Assembly (NCBI RefSeq): GCF_000214375.1
Contig: NC_015578.1
Span: 1,984,001 to 2,048,000 of the forward strand
Direction of reading: 5' to 3'
Source of the DNA: Treponema primitia ZAS-2
Lineage (GTDB): Bacteria; Spirochaetota; Spirochaetia; Treponematales; Breznakiellaceae
Length of the DNA: 64,000 nt
The position numbers and the translations under genes were made by a program. Positions within the stretch are counted from its first letter, which is position 1. The number at the start of each line of letters is the position of its first letter. Below the pieces are notes generated by a model that saw only the letters and a list, made by a program, of their open reading frames with translations, made no database searches and had not been told where the DNA came from. Of this stretch, positions 34,853-43,154 are shown in pieces.

Positions 34853-35586
34853 AATTACTGGCCGTTCTTGGCTCCGATGAACTCCTGAGCCTGCTTTCCC
34901 AAAACATCAAACCCCTGGGATTTGATGTGATACGCTACCACCATGTCCTCAAGGCCATGGACAATGTTGAAGAAATAGAACCTGCTACCATTATTATTAA
35001 TGCAAAGGATTACCCCCGGCACTGGAAAACCATGGTCCAGTTCGTCCGCTACTATCACCCCAAGGCAGAATGCCCCATCATACTCCTCAAGGGCCAGAAT
35101 TTTCCCCTGGAAGAGGCTTCCAAAGCCTTCTACCTGGGGGTAAGCGGTATCGTTTCCGAGGACTTAACCAGACCTTCAGAGGTGGATCAGCTCCAGCGTA
35201 TCCTGAGCCGGTATATTAAACTTGAGGATAAACGGGGCGCCACCCGCTATCATATCGAGGATCCCAAGGAAGTGGGGATCTGCGTGGTAAACCCCTTGGA
35301 CAAAGCCCTCATCACCGGTAGGGCAAACACCCTTTCTGCGACGGGCATTTCCTTTGCCCCGGATGCCAGCTCGGTGCTGGACAATCTTTCTGAAAACATG
35401 GAAATCTCGGAATGTTCCCTCCGCATCGGAGAAGACATCATCACCCCTATTTGCCGAATAGTCCGCACCAGCCCGGATATGTCCCTGGAATTTATTTTTT
35501 TCCCCAATGTGGACAGGATACTGCTGGATAATTATCTGGAAGCCCTGCCCATGCAGGAATTAAAGACCATGCAGGCGGAAGGCTGA
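34849..35586 (+). CDS. REC-like / PilZ-domain protein
   Basis: 245 aa. Residues 1-120 look like a receiver fold (LLAVLGSDELLSLLSQNIKP, ATIIINAKDYPRH) but with no clear canonical phospho-Asp motif. Residues ~125-235 are a PilZ domain: RGATR gives the RxxxR c-di-GMP contact and NTLSATGISF approximates D/NxSxxG, with Thr in the first place. It probably links c-di-GMP to an unknown output. Coupled to the secreted protein upstream. Confidence 0.8.
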   Translation: MKLLAVLGSDELLSLLSQNIKPLGFDVIRYHHVLKAMDNVEEIEPATIIINAKDYPRHWKTMVQFVRYYHPKAECPIILLKGQNFPLEEASKAFYLGVSGIVSEDLTRPSEVDQLQRILSRYIKLEDKRGATRYHIEDPKEVGICVVNPLDKALITGRANTLSATGISFAPDASSVLDNLSENMEISECSLRIGEDIITPICRIVRTSPDMSLEFIFFPNVDRILLDNYLEALPMQELKTMQAEG

Positions 35587-35632
35587 TATCCGCCCTTTTC
35601 CTTGAATCGCCGGATCAGCCTTTCTCTGTTTT

Positions 35633-36481
35633 TTATATTGCCTGAGGAAAAAACACCCCGTTAAAATTATGATCCGTCTCTGCTTCCAGTTCCGCCGGCT
35701 CGGAGCCGGAAACACCGGCCTCATGCCTGATTTGAGCCGCACCTTTAAGTATTACCGACAAATCCGCCCACCGGGAAAATTCCCGGCCCCGCAGGGGCTG
35801 GTAGGGGGCGTCAGTTTCCAGGAGCAGATGATCCAGGGGCAGGGCCGCGCAGGACCGAATAGCTTCCTTGTGGTTCTTTACAATGGAAGCCCCGAAAGAA
35901 AAATACGCATTCACCCCCCGGCGCAATAATGCTGCTCCCTCCCCCGCCGTTCCCGACCAGGAATGGAATACCACTGCAGGCAGTTTTTTGAGCGAGCCGG
36001 TATGGGCAAAGATCTTGTGCATAGCCCGACGTACATGGATCACCAGGGGCAGGGCGTACCGCAGAGCGGTTTCCAAGTGAAGGGCGAAAAGCTCATCCTG
36101 CACCGCCTCGGTGGCGCGGAACCTTGCATCATAAAGGTCGAACCCCGTTTCCCCCACCGCATTCAAAGCGCCCTCTTCGGCCAGGGTTTCCAGTAAATCC
36201 AGAAGCGGAGCCCAAGCAGGCCCGTCTTCGGCCCCGGCTGGGATTTCGGGGATATCCCCGGCGCTAACAGCGGCGGGCAGTTGGGGGTGCAGGGCAAAAC
36301 ACAGGGCCATGGGCGCCGCCCCTGCTTTACGGGCAGAGCGGGCCAGTTCCCGGTGGTAGGCGAACTGCTCCCCGTTCCAGGCGCTGGCGGCGCAGGCAAC
36401 ACCCAGACTACGGCGTTCCTCTTCGGCACCGGGAAAACGTTCCAGGAGATTATAGGGATGGGCATGGGCGTCAGAAGCCAT
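35633..36481 (-). CDS. TatD-family metal-dependent hydrolase
   Basis: 282 aa TIM-barrel DNase-like protein. DAHAHPYNLLERF supplies the HxH metal site (Asp-Ala-His-Ala-His), GETGFDLYDARF the Glu, IHVRRA and FHSWSG the later His residues, and LLLETDAPYQ the Asp. N-terminal loops are more Ala-rich than usual. Family members are 3'-5' exonucleases acting in DNA repair or RNA turnover. Convergent with the PilZ gene. Confidence 0.9.
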   Translation of the reverse strand: MASDAHAHPYNLLERFPGAEEERRSLGVACAASAWNGEQFAYHRELARSARKAGAAPMALCFALHPQLPAAVSAGDIPEIPAGAEDGPAWAPLLDLLETLAEEGALNAVGETGFDLYDARFRATEAVQDELFALHLETALRYALPLVIHVRRAMHKIFAHTGSLKKLPAVVFHSWSGTAGEGAALLRRGVNAYFSFGASIVKNHKEAIRSCAALPLDHLLLETDAPYQPLRGREFSRWADLSVILKGAAQIRHEAGVSGSEPAELEAETDHNFNGVFFPQAI

Positions 36482-36558
36482 AGCTAAAGTATAGCGCGCA
36501 AAGCTAAGGGAGTACAGTTATGGCTGACACCCCAGGCGTTTTTCATGGGGCGTCTCTT

Positions 36559-37995
36559 TTAATACCCCATATTCTGTAAGGCCGGATTGGGGTATACGTA
36601 GGGCATAATTTCCAATTTGTATTGGTAATTATTTGGCGTTTGAGAGCGTTGCTGCACAGGAGGGTCCGGCTCGGGAATCATGCCGGGCGCAGCATAAAAC
36701 ACATCCCCTAAATACCAGCCGTCACAATAACCATCCCAGCCTAAATTGCAGTGTACGTATTGCATAGGGTTTTGGAGGTTTACAATTGTTTTATTCACCA
36801 CCAGGTACCGCGAACGGAACCCGTCTATAATCCATGTATGACCTGTATATTTAGTCTTGATAGGAATTCCCAGAAATGATAACGTTACTGTTTTTGTATC
36901 ATACCCATTTATTAATACAGGACAGCCTGAGTTTATTGAGGTCATTATATGGGCCGGGTTAAAACTCATGAACGAGGAACTTATATACCCCATATTGACA
37001 AATGCACCTGCAATATTATCGGCATCCGTGTTACTACCATTTGGTGAATACCCCATTTGAACACGCTGACCGATTTCTACCATCAGAGTCGCCACTCCAT
37101 TGTCGGCTCTACCGGATATCATGGCATCCCAGTTGTAGCGCGCCAAGGGAACCCCGTTATTATACCAGTTATTTGGAAATTTGTGGTAGGCCATTATCTG
37201 GGCCATCGCCGTTGCGACACAGCCGGTAGGATACGAGCCCCCTAATGCCGAGGATACTAGGGCGTTATAGGGATACCCTTGTCCCCAATAGGTTTTTAGC
37301 AATGGTATGCCCATATCCTTCACGCTTTCGATATCATAGAAAAACATGTCGTCAATTATGGGGAGAACGGATCGGGTGACCGGGGCCGGGGAACTGCCGG
37401 ACTTTGCAAGGGCGGCATTAATGTCCTCCTCAGTAATACTGTTGTAAATATCAATGGTGTTCCCTATGTACTGGTCAAGATAGGAATAAAATATAGGCAA
37501 AAAGGGGTTTTCCATGTCATCGTAGACCCCCTTTTCCACCACCGCAAGCACATTGCCGATACGGTCATCCCCGCAGGTCAGGGCAAACCCCAGGGTACCC
37601 TCTTCCCGGTTCTCGATCGTAAAAACATAAAAGGGGATTTCCGCCGGGTCCGGGTTACCAAGGGACATCCGAGCATTATTCCCCGGGCTCCCAAAGCCTT
37701 TACCCTCCAGTTTGGTAAGCCCCGTAATGACCGGGCCCGGTGAAACCGCGCTGCGGCCGGGGGTATTCCCCCCTCCAATAAAGTCCAGAACCAGGGTTTT
37801 TAGCTTTTCCTCTCCAACAACATGCTCTGTTTGCAGATGACTAAGGGCCAGGACATCCTTTCGGGACAAATATTCGTTTACCGACGTTTCTATTTGCACA
37901 CCAGGCCCGGTTTGGGCTGGAAAACCGGGTTCAAAGGCGCAGGAAACAAGCAAACCCGTCAAAACTACCGCAGCTGACTTTATTAACTGTTTCAT
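36559..37995 (-). CDS. C10 (streptopain-like) peptidase lipoprotein
   Basis: 478 aa from the ATG at 37995 (MKQLIKSAAVVLTGLLVSC); the frame upstream to 38118 has no secretion signal. Lipobox LLVSC. The N-terminal ~230 residues are a likely propeptide (NEYLSRKDVLALSHLQTEHV). The catalytic Cys lies in YPTGCVATAMAQIMAYHKFP and the His in GHTWIIDGFRSRYLVVN, the C10 pair. Streptopain-type enzymes are secreted and prey on host or environmental proteins; this one would stay lipid-anchored. Confidence 0.88.
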   Translation of the reverse strand: MKQLIKSAAVVLTGLLVSCAFEPGFPAQTGPGVQIETSVNEYLSRKDVLALSHLQTEHVVGEEKLKTLVLDFIGGGNTPGRSAVSPGPVITGLTKLEGKGFGSPGNNARMSLGNPDPAEIPFYVFTIENREEGTLGFALTCGDDRIGNVLAVVEKGVYDDMENPFLPIFYSYLDQYIGNTIDIYNSITEEDINAALAKSGSSPAPVTRSVLPIIDDMFFYDIESVKDMGIPLLKTYWGQGYPYNALVSSALGGSYPTGCVATAMAQIMAYHKFPNNWYNNGVPLARYNWDAMISGRADNGVATLMVEIGQRVQMGYSPNGSNTDADNIAGAFVNMGYISSSFMSFNPAHIMTSINSGCPVLINGYDTKTVTLSFLGIPIKTKYTGHTWIIDGFRSRYLVVNKTIVNLQNPMQYVHCNLGWDGYCDGWYLGDVFYAAPGMIPEPDPPVQQRSQTPNNYQYKLEIMPYVYPNPALQNMGY

Positions 37996-38196
37996 AAGTA
38001 CCCCATTAATCCATAATCTTATGGGTCTTATATTTAATAGTAGCTTACACAGCTTTGGGCGTGTCAAATAATCGCGAATACAGCTTGGTTTTATGCATAA
38101 ATTAGGGGCTGGGTACAATTTTCTTTACTATCGGAACCTTTAGTTTCCCCCGTCCCGCCCTTCACCCTCCCCTGCTTTTTTTGTATACTTCCCCCC

Positions 38197-39624
38197 ATGA
38201 CAAATCTTCTGGTAAAAGAACTCTTGGCCCTGCCCCCGGAATCCCAGGATGTGACGGTCCGTGGTTGGGTCAGGACAAAACGGGACCTGAAAAATCTGGT
38301 CTTTGTGGAAGTGAACGACGGTTCGGCCTTTGACGGCATCCAGTGTACCTTTGACCGTGGCGGCGGGTCCCTGGGCGCAGCCCTGGAAACTAGTCTGTCT
38401 GCTCTGTCCACCGGCGCTTCCGTGGAAGTGCGGGGCGCCCTGGTCCCCTCCCCTGCATCGGGCCAGGCGGTGGAAGTGGCCGCCACGGTCTTGACCCTCA
38501 TCGGGGATGCGCCGGCGGAGAACACCGACGGCATACCCGCCTACCCCTTGCAGAAAAAGCGGCACTCCCTGGAATTCCTGCGGGAAATAGCCCACCTCAG
38601 GGCGCGGACCAATACCTTCGGCGCCGTGGCCAGGGTGCGGAGCCGGCTGGGTTTCGCAGTCCACCAGTTTTTCCAGGAACGGGGCTTCCAGTACCTCAAC
38701 ACCCCCATCATCACCGCCAGCGACGCTGAGGGGGCCGGCGCCATGTTCCAGGTAACCACCCTGGACCTGGACGCCCTGGGCCGCTCCGGCAAGGTCCCGG
38801 ACTACGGCAAGGACTTTTTCGGCAAGCGGAGCTACCTCACCGTTTCAGGCCAACTTGAGGCGGAAACCTACGCCGCCGCCCTGTCCCGGGTCTACACCTT
38901 CGGCCCCACCTTCCGGGCGGAAAATTCCAACACCACCCGGCACCTGGCGGAATTCTGGATGATAGAGCCCGAAGCAGCCTTTGCGGAGTTGGAAGACAAC
39001 ATGGCCCTGGCGGAGGACTTCCTTAAATATATCTTTAAGACCGCCCTTTCCGACTGCAGCGCGGACCTTGCTTTTTTTGATGCTCATGTCGAAAAGGGGA
39101 TCATCGATACCCTCAGGTCGGTGGTGGATTTGCCCTTCGTCCACATGAGCTATACCGATGCCATGACGGAACTGGAAAGGGCAATAAAAGCCGGGACAGC
39201 CTTTGAGTTTAAGCCCTATTGGGGCTGCGATCTCCAGAGCGAACACGAAAAGTACCTCACCGAAAAGGTCGTCAAGGGCCCACTGATCGTCACCGACTAT
39301 CCCAAGGAAATAAAAGCCTTTTATATGAAAATGAACGATGACAATAAAACTGTCCGTGCCATGGATGTGCTGGTCCCCCGGCTGGGGGAAATCATCGGGG
39401 GCTCCCAGCGGGAGGACAGCCTGGCCCGGCTGGAAGCCCGCATCCGTGAGATGGGGATGAACCCCGCGGACTACGGCTGGTACCTGGACCTGCGCCGCTA
39501 CGGCACGGTCCCCCACTCGGGCTTCGGGGTAGGCTTTGAACGGCTGATCCAGTATGTCACCGGCATGGCCAACATCCGGGATGTCATCCCCTACCCACGG
39601 GCAGTCGGGCAAGCGGAGTTTTAG
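38197..39624 (+). CDS. asnS: Asparaginyl-tRNA synthetase
   Basis: 475 aa class IIb synthetase charging tRNA-Asn. N-terminal OB anticodon domain ([20 protein letters not shown]), motif 1 region, [20 protein letters not shown] (distinguishing AsnRS from AspRS), motif 2 [20 protein letters not shown] and motif 3 [20 protein letters not shown]. Full length. No strong ribosome site before the ATG. Followed 5 bp later by the carboxypeptidase gene. Confidence 0.96.
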   Translation: MTNLLVKELLALPPESQDVTVRGWVRTKRDLKNLVFVEVNDGSAFDGIQCTFDRGGGSLGAALETSLSALSTGASVEVRGALVPSPASGQAVEVAATVLTLIGDAPAENTDGIPAYPLQKKRHSLEFLREIAHLRARTNTFGAVARVRSRLGFAVHQFFQERGFQYLNTPIITASDAEGAGAMFQVTTLDLDALGRSGKVPDYGKDFFGKRSYLTVSGQLEAETYAAALSRVYTFGPTFRAENSNTTRHLAEFWMIEPEAAFAELEDNMALAEDFLKYIFKTALSDCSADLAFFDAHVEKGIIDTLRSVVDLPFVHMSYTDAMTELERAIKAGTAFEFKPYWGCDLQSEHEKYLTEKVVKGPLIVTDYPKEIKAFYMKMNDDNKTVRAMDVLVPRLGEIIGGSQREDSLARLEARIREMGMNPADYGWYLDLRRYGTVPHSGFGVGFERLIQYVTGMANIRDVIPYPRAVGQAEF

Positions 39625-39629
39625 ACGTT

Positions 39630-40949
39630 ATGCTCAACTTACATGGTAACCAAATACCGGCGGGGGGACTGGGTTGGGGGGCCCACCTGCGGCGGGACTT
39701 TTTGGAGATGCCTCTACGGTCTACGGTCCACGCCCGGCGGTTTGGGCAGGTCTTTGCGCTTTTGATTTTTCTTGCTCCCTTCGTCCCTGCGCTGGAGCCC
39801 ACCGCCGATGTGCCGGATTTGGGGTCCCGGGCGGCGGTTCTTATGGATGCGGCTACCGGGACTGTGGTGTATGCGAAAAACGGGGACGCGCCTATTCCGC
39901 CGGCTTCCCTGGCTAAGTTGATGACTATCCATATAGCCTTGCAGGAGGTGGAGGCCGGGCGGGCTTCCCTGGACGAGATTGTGGAGTTGCCCCCGGAAAG
40001 CTGGGCTAATAACCAGCCGCCACGGTCCAGCTTGATGCATCTGGCGGCGGGGCATATTGTCAGCCTCCGGGAGCTGATCCTGGGGATGGCTATCCCTTCG
40101 GGGAATGATGCCGCGGTGGCGGTGGCCCTGCGCTTCTACCCCTCGGTGGAAGAGTTTGTGGGGCGCATGAACCGGGAGGCCCGGAATCTGGGGTTGGCCC
40201 AGACGCGGTTTGTGGAGCCTTCGGGGATTTCGGAGGAAAATATGACCACCGCCCTGGAGTTCGCCGAATTTTGCCGGGTCTATATCAGCCGCCACCCGGA
40301 GAGCCTGCGGGACTTTCATTCGGTGATGGAATTCGCCTACCCCAGGGCTGACAACGTGGCGCCGGCCTACCGGTCCACCGTGGGCACCTGGCGGCAGCGG
40401 AACCACAATACCCTGCTTACCCGCTTTGAGGGGGCGGACGGCCTGAAAACCGGGTACATCGACGAGGCGGGCTATAATATCGCCCTGACCGCCGCCCGGC
40501 TGGAAACCCGGCTTATCGCGGTGGTCCTGGGGGCGCCGGCTTCCTACGGGGGCGATCGTATCCGGGATGCCGACGGGACCAAGCTGCTCACCTGGGGTTT
40601 TAGCCACTTCAAAACCATCAGGCCCCCGGAGCCGGAGCTTCCACTTCCCCGGATATGGAAGGGGAAACTCAAGCAGGTGGAGCTTATTCCCGGCGAGCCC
40701 CTGGTTTTTACCAGTTTTACCGACCGGGGGGAAGGCCTCCTCTGGGAAACCGTTCTGGAGGATCCGCTGATTGCGCCGCTTTCTAGGGGCAGCGAGGTGG
40801 GCTTCCTCATCCTATACGATGAAGCGGGGGAACTCCGGCGCATCCCCCTGGTGACCGCAACGGACATAGAACAGGGAAATATCTTCAAACGAGCATGGGA
40901 TTCAGTGGGGTTGTTTTTCAGGGGATTGTTTAAACCAAAGAAAAAGTGA
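39630..40949 (+). CDS. D-alanyl-D-alanine carboxypeptidase (S11 PBP)
   Basis: 439 aa. SxxK as PPASLAKLMT, SxN as PSGNDAA, KTG as GLKTGYIDEAG: all three penicillin-binding motifs. The hydrophobic FALLIFLAPFVPALE is the signal/anchor; an in-frame ATG at 39708 just before it (MPLRSTVHARRF) is an equally good start. Trims peptidoglycan pentapeptides in the periplasm. The C-terminal domain (about 300-420) is beta-rich. A DacA-like role is likely. Confidence 0.92.
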   Translation: MLNLHGNQIPAGGLGWGAHLRRDFLEMPLRSTVHARRFGQVFALLIFLAPFVPALEPTADVPDLGSRAAVLMDAATGTVVYAKNGDAPIPPASLAKLMTIHIALQEVEAGRASLDEIVELPPESWANNQPPRSSLMHLAAGHIVSLRELILGMAIPSGNDAAVAVALRFYPSVEEFVGRMNREARNLGLAQTRFVEPSGISEENMTTALEFAEFCRVYISRHPESLRDFHSVMEFAYPRADNVAPAYRSTVGTWRQRNHNTLLTRFEGADGLKTGYIDEAGYNIALTAARLETRLIAVVLGAPASYGGDRIRDADGTKLLTWGFSHFKTIRPPEPELPLPRIWKGKLKQVELIPGEPLVFTSFTDRGEGLLWETVLEDPLIAPLSRGSEVGFLILYDEAGELRRIPLVTATDIEQGNIFKRAWDSVGLFFRGLFKPKKK

Positions 40950-40953
40950 GGGG

Positions 40954-41148
40954 CTACCGGTCCTTGATCATCATATCCAGTTCCTGTTCCAGGGTGAGGA
41001 GTTTTTCTTCCAGTTCCTGGATACGGCGCATGGAGTGGCGGACTTTTGTGTCCCAGAGACGATCGCAAGCTTCGTCAAGCACTTCTTTAAAAGAGGAATT
41101 ATCGGAAATGATGGCCGCTTCAGGGCCGGGTTTATCCCCAAGGTTCAT
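40954..41148 (-). CDS. Small coiled-coil protein
   Basis: 64 aa. The C-terminal half (HSMRRIQELEEKLLTLEQEL) has clear heptads. The N-terminal region PEAAIISDNSSFKEVLDEAC may fold on itself. No signal peptide, no family recognised; ends 5 bp from the convergent carboxypeptidase stop. Probably real because a similar Glu-Ala-Ala-Ile-Ile piece recurs in the next small gene, but expression is unproven. Confidence 0.5.
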   Translation of the reverse strand: MNLGDKPGPEAAIISDNSSFKEVLDEACDRLWDTKVRHSMRRIQELEEKLLTLEQELDMMIKDR

Positions 41149-41197
41149 ACTGTTTCTACCAGTGTACTCTTCCTGACCCAGCTTAGCAAGAGCCTTT

Positions 41198-41323
41198 TCA
41201 TTTTGTCTCTATGATAATTGCCGCTTCGGAAGGATCCTGATCCTGGGCATTTGCAGTATCATAGGCCTGGAAAAAGGTAGCCATAGCAATAAACGCCAAT
41301 AAAACAAATACGAGCTTACGCAT
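41198..41323 (-). CDS. Very small secreted or membrane peptide
   Basis: 41 aa. Starts ATG at 41323 with GGAGG 8 bp upstream. MRKLVFVLLAFIAMATFFQA then YDTANAQDQ reads as a signal peptide with a likely Ala-x-Ala cleavage (NAQ region), leaving a short acidic tail SEAAIIIETK. Lies between the coiled-coil gene and the M23 peptidase on the same strand. Function unknown. Confidence 0.55.
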   Translation of the reverse strand: MRKLVFVLLAFIAMATFFQAYDTANAQDQDPSEAAIIIETK

Positions 41324-41406
41324 AGAACCTCCGGGTTCTAATAAGAAATTTTAAATGAGATGTACAAAAATATATCTTTTCACCCCAAACCATTTTCATT
41401 TTAACC

Positions 41407-42687
41407 TTACAAACTAATAAAATCAAGAGGATTAACCGCTTTACTGTTCTTATATATGGCAAAATGGAGATGGGGCCCGGTACTGTACCCGGTGGTGCCC
41501 ACTTCTCCAATCTTTGAGCCCTGGGAAACGTAGGAGCCCTGTGCTACCGATGTTGTGTTCAAATGGGCATAGAGGGTTTGGAGGCCGTTTCCATGGGAAA
41601 GGATGATGTATTTGCCAAGATTCGAATTCCGCCCCACCGTGGCGACCCTGCCGTCCATGGCGGCTTTTACGGTGGTCCCTAATCCCGCCGCCAGGTCTAC
41701 TGCGGCATGGTGTTTGCGGACACCGGTGATGGGATCGTTCCGCCAGCCGAAGGGGGAACTCAGCCTGCCCCGTACAGGATATATGAAGAGCTCGCCCAGG
41801 GCCTGCTTCAATTCCTCGGTACGCATCTTTGCGCCGGGGATGAAAAGCACCATACCCGCGCTGATGGTATCGCTTTGAATATCGTTGGCGTCCAGGATGG
41901 CCTCCAGGGGCACCCCCTGGACGATGGAAATTTTCGACAGGCTGTCACCCCGTTTTACCGTATAGGGAATGCCGTCCATGTTGGGGATACGGATTGTCTC
42001 CCCTTCCCGGAGCCGCCGGACATTGGAAATCCCGTTGGAGGCGATGATGGCGTCCATAGAAATATTGCGATCTGCGGCGATCTTTGATATGGTATCGCCA
42101 TTCTGAATCCGGTAGGATTCCCACTGGAAATTTTCCATCAGGTCCAGGGGGATAAAATCCAGCCCATCTTCGGTCATCGTAATGGCGGGGCTAATCCCTG
42201 CGTAGGAGGCCAGGTTTGCCCTGGCGGCGGGATCATCCCCCGGAGTCAGGGCCATAACCGAGGAATTCTGCCAATTCAGGATAAGGGCTGAAAAAAGGGC
42301 TATGCCGCCGAGCACGCAAGCCGGGGCCGGGGAAGTCCAGAAGGGGTTTTTCAGCCATGAAATTTCAGAAAACAGCCGCTTTGCCCCGGCCTTGGTTTTG
42401 CTCTGCATCTCAGGCTTAATCCCGGATTTTGGTTCCGGGTCCTGAGTACGGAATGCGGATCCGGTGTTCTTACGGGGCCGGGTGAATTTTTCCTGTTTCG
42501 GAATCCACTGAAAAAAGGAAAAACCGGGTGCTTTATTCCGGTGACTCCGCCGCGCCGGGGCCGGGTTCTGTTTGATTTCGTCGATATATTTATAGGGTCT
42601 ATAGACAGGAGCATGGAATTTCGGAAAGAAAACCCCACTGTGTTCCCGCCGCCGCTGTATATGCTGATCCATAATTATATACTGCAT
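41407..42687 (-). CDS. LysM / M23 peptidoglycan endopeptidase
   Basis: 426 aa. One membrane segment (ACVLGGIALFSALILNW, about 127-143) follows a basic, Pro-rich cytoplasmic N-terminus. Two LysM modules (YRIQNGDTISKIAADRNISM and YTVKRGDSLSKISIVQGVPL). C-terminal lysostaphin-type M23 domain with SPFGWRNDPITGVRKHHAAV, DLAAG and GYSTGPHLHFAIY; the HxH and the earlier H-D ligands are present, so it should be catalytic. AAAGGA before the ATG supports this start. Cuts peptide cross-links or acts as a divisome factor. Confidence 0.93.
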   Translation of the reverse strand: MQYIIMDQHIQRRREHSGVFFPKFHAPVYRPYKYIDEIKQNPAPARRSHRNKAPGFSFFQWIPKQEKFTRPRKNTGSAFRTQDPEPKSGIKPEMQSKTKAGAKRLFSEISWLKNPFWTSPAPACVLGGIALFSALILNWQNSSVMALTPGDDPAARANLASYAGISPAITMTEDGLDFIPLDLMENFQWESYRIQNGDTISKIAADRNISMDAIIASNGISNVRRLREGETIRIPNMDGIPYTVKRGDSLSKISIVQGVPLEAILDANDIQSDTISAGMVLFIPGAKMRTEELKQALGELFIYPVRGRLSSPFGWRNDPITGVRKHHAAVDLAAGLGTTVKAAMDGRVATVGRNSNLGKYIILSHGNGLQTLYAHLNTTSVAQGSYVSQGSKIGEVGTTGYSTGPHLHFAIYKNSKAVNPLDFISL

Positions 42688-42740
42688 GATATTTCCTTTA
42701 TCGACACAATTTAAACGAAGTATTATACTTCCTCTTAATT

Positions 42741-43154
42741 ATGGAAAAGGGACCGGTTGGAACTACTCCGGTAAATCCGGGGAAGGCTGTTTTTTTGGCA
42801 TTTATTGCCGCCCTGTTGATGAAATTTCTCTTGTTTGATTTTATGATTACCGACGGGTACTCCATGATGCCCGCGATAAAATCCGGGACGGTGCTGGTGG
42901 TTATACGGACTGCTTATGGATTCCGGCTGCCCGGATCAGGGAGCTACCTTTTCCGCTGGGCTAAGCCAAAAGAAGGGGATGTAGTGGTATTTTTAACCCC
43001 CCGGGGAGACACTGCGGTTAAACGCTGTGGTTTTCTTATCGGGGAAGACGCTTTTTTTGCCCTGGGGGATAATGATCTGAAATCCTACGATTCACGGTCT
43101 TACGGTCCCGTTTCGATGGATCGTATTATAGGAAAGGTAATGGGTGTTAAATGA
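42741..43154 (+). CDS. Short signal peptidase I
   Basis: 137 aa, close to the minimal SPase I length. One N-terminal helix (KAVFLAFIAALLMKFLLFDF), catalytic Ser in DGYSMMPAI, general-base Lys in DTAVKRCGFL, and the GDNDLKSYDSRSYGPV box. Removes signal peptides at the membrane. Its stop overlaps the transpeptidase start (ATGA), an arrangement suggesting co-expression with cell-wall genes. Confidence 0.9.
   Translation: MEKGPVGTTPVNPGKAVFLAFIAALLMKFLLFDFMITDGYSMMPAIKSGTVLVVIRTAYGFRLPGSGSYLFRWAKPKEGDVVVFLTPRGDTAVKRCGFLIGEDAFFALGDNDLKSYDSRSYGPVSMDRIIGKVMGVK

Noticed and set aside
39714-40607. Minus-strand frame of 297 codons
   Set aside because: Antisense to the S11 carboxypeptidase with SxxK, SxN and KTG motifs.
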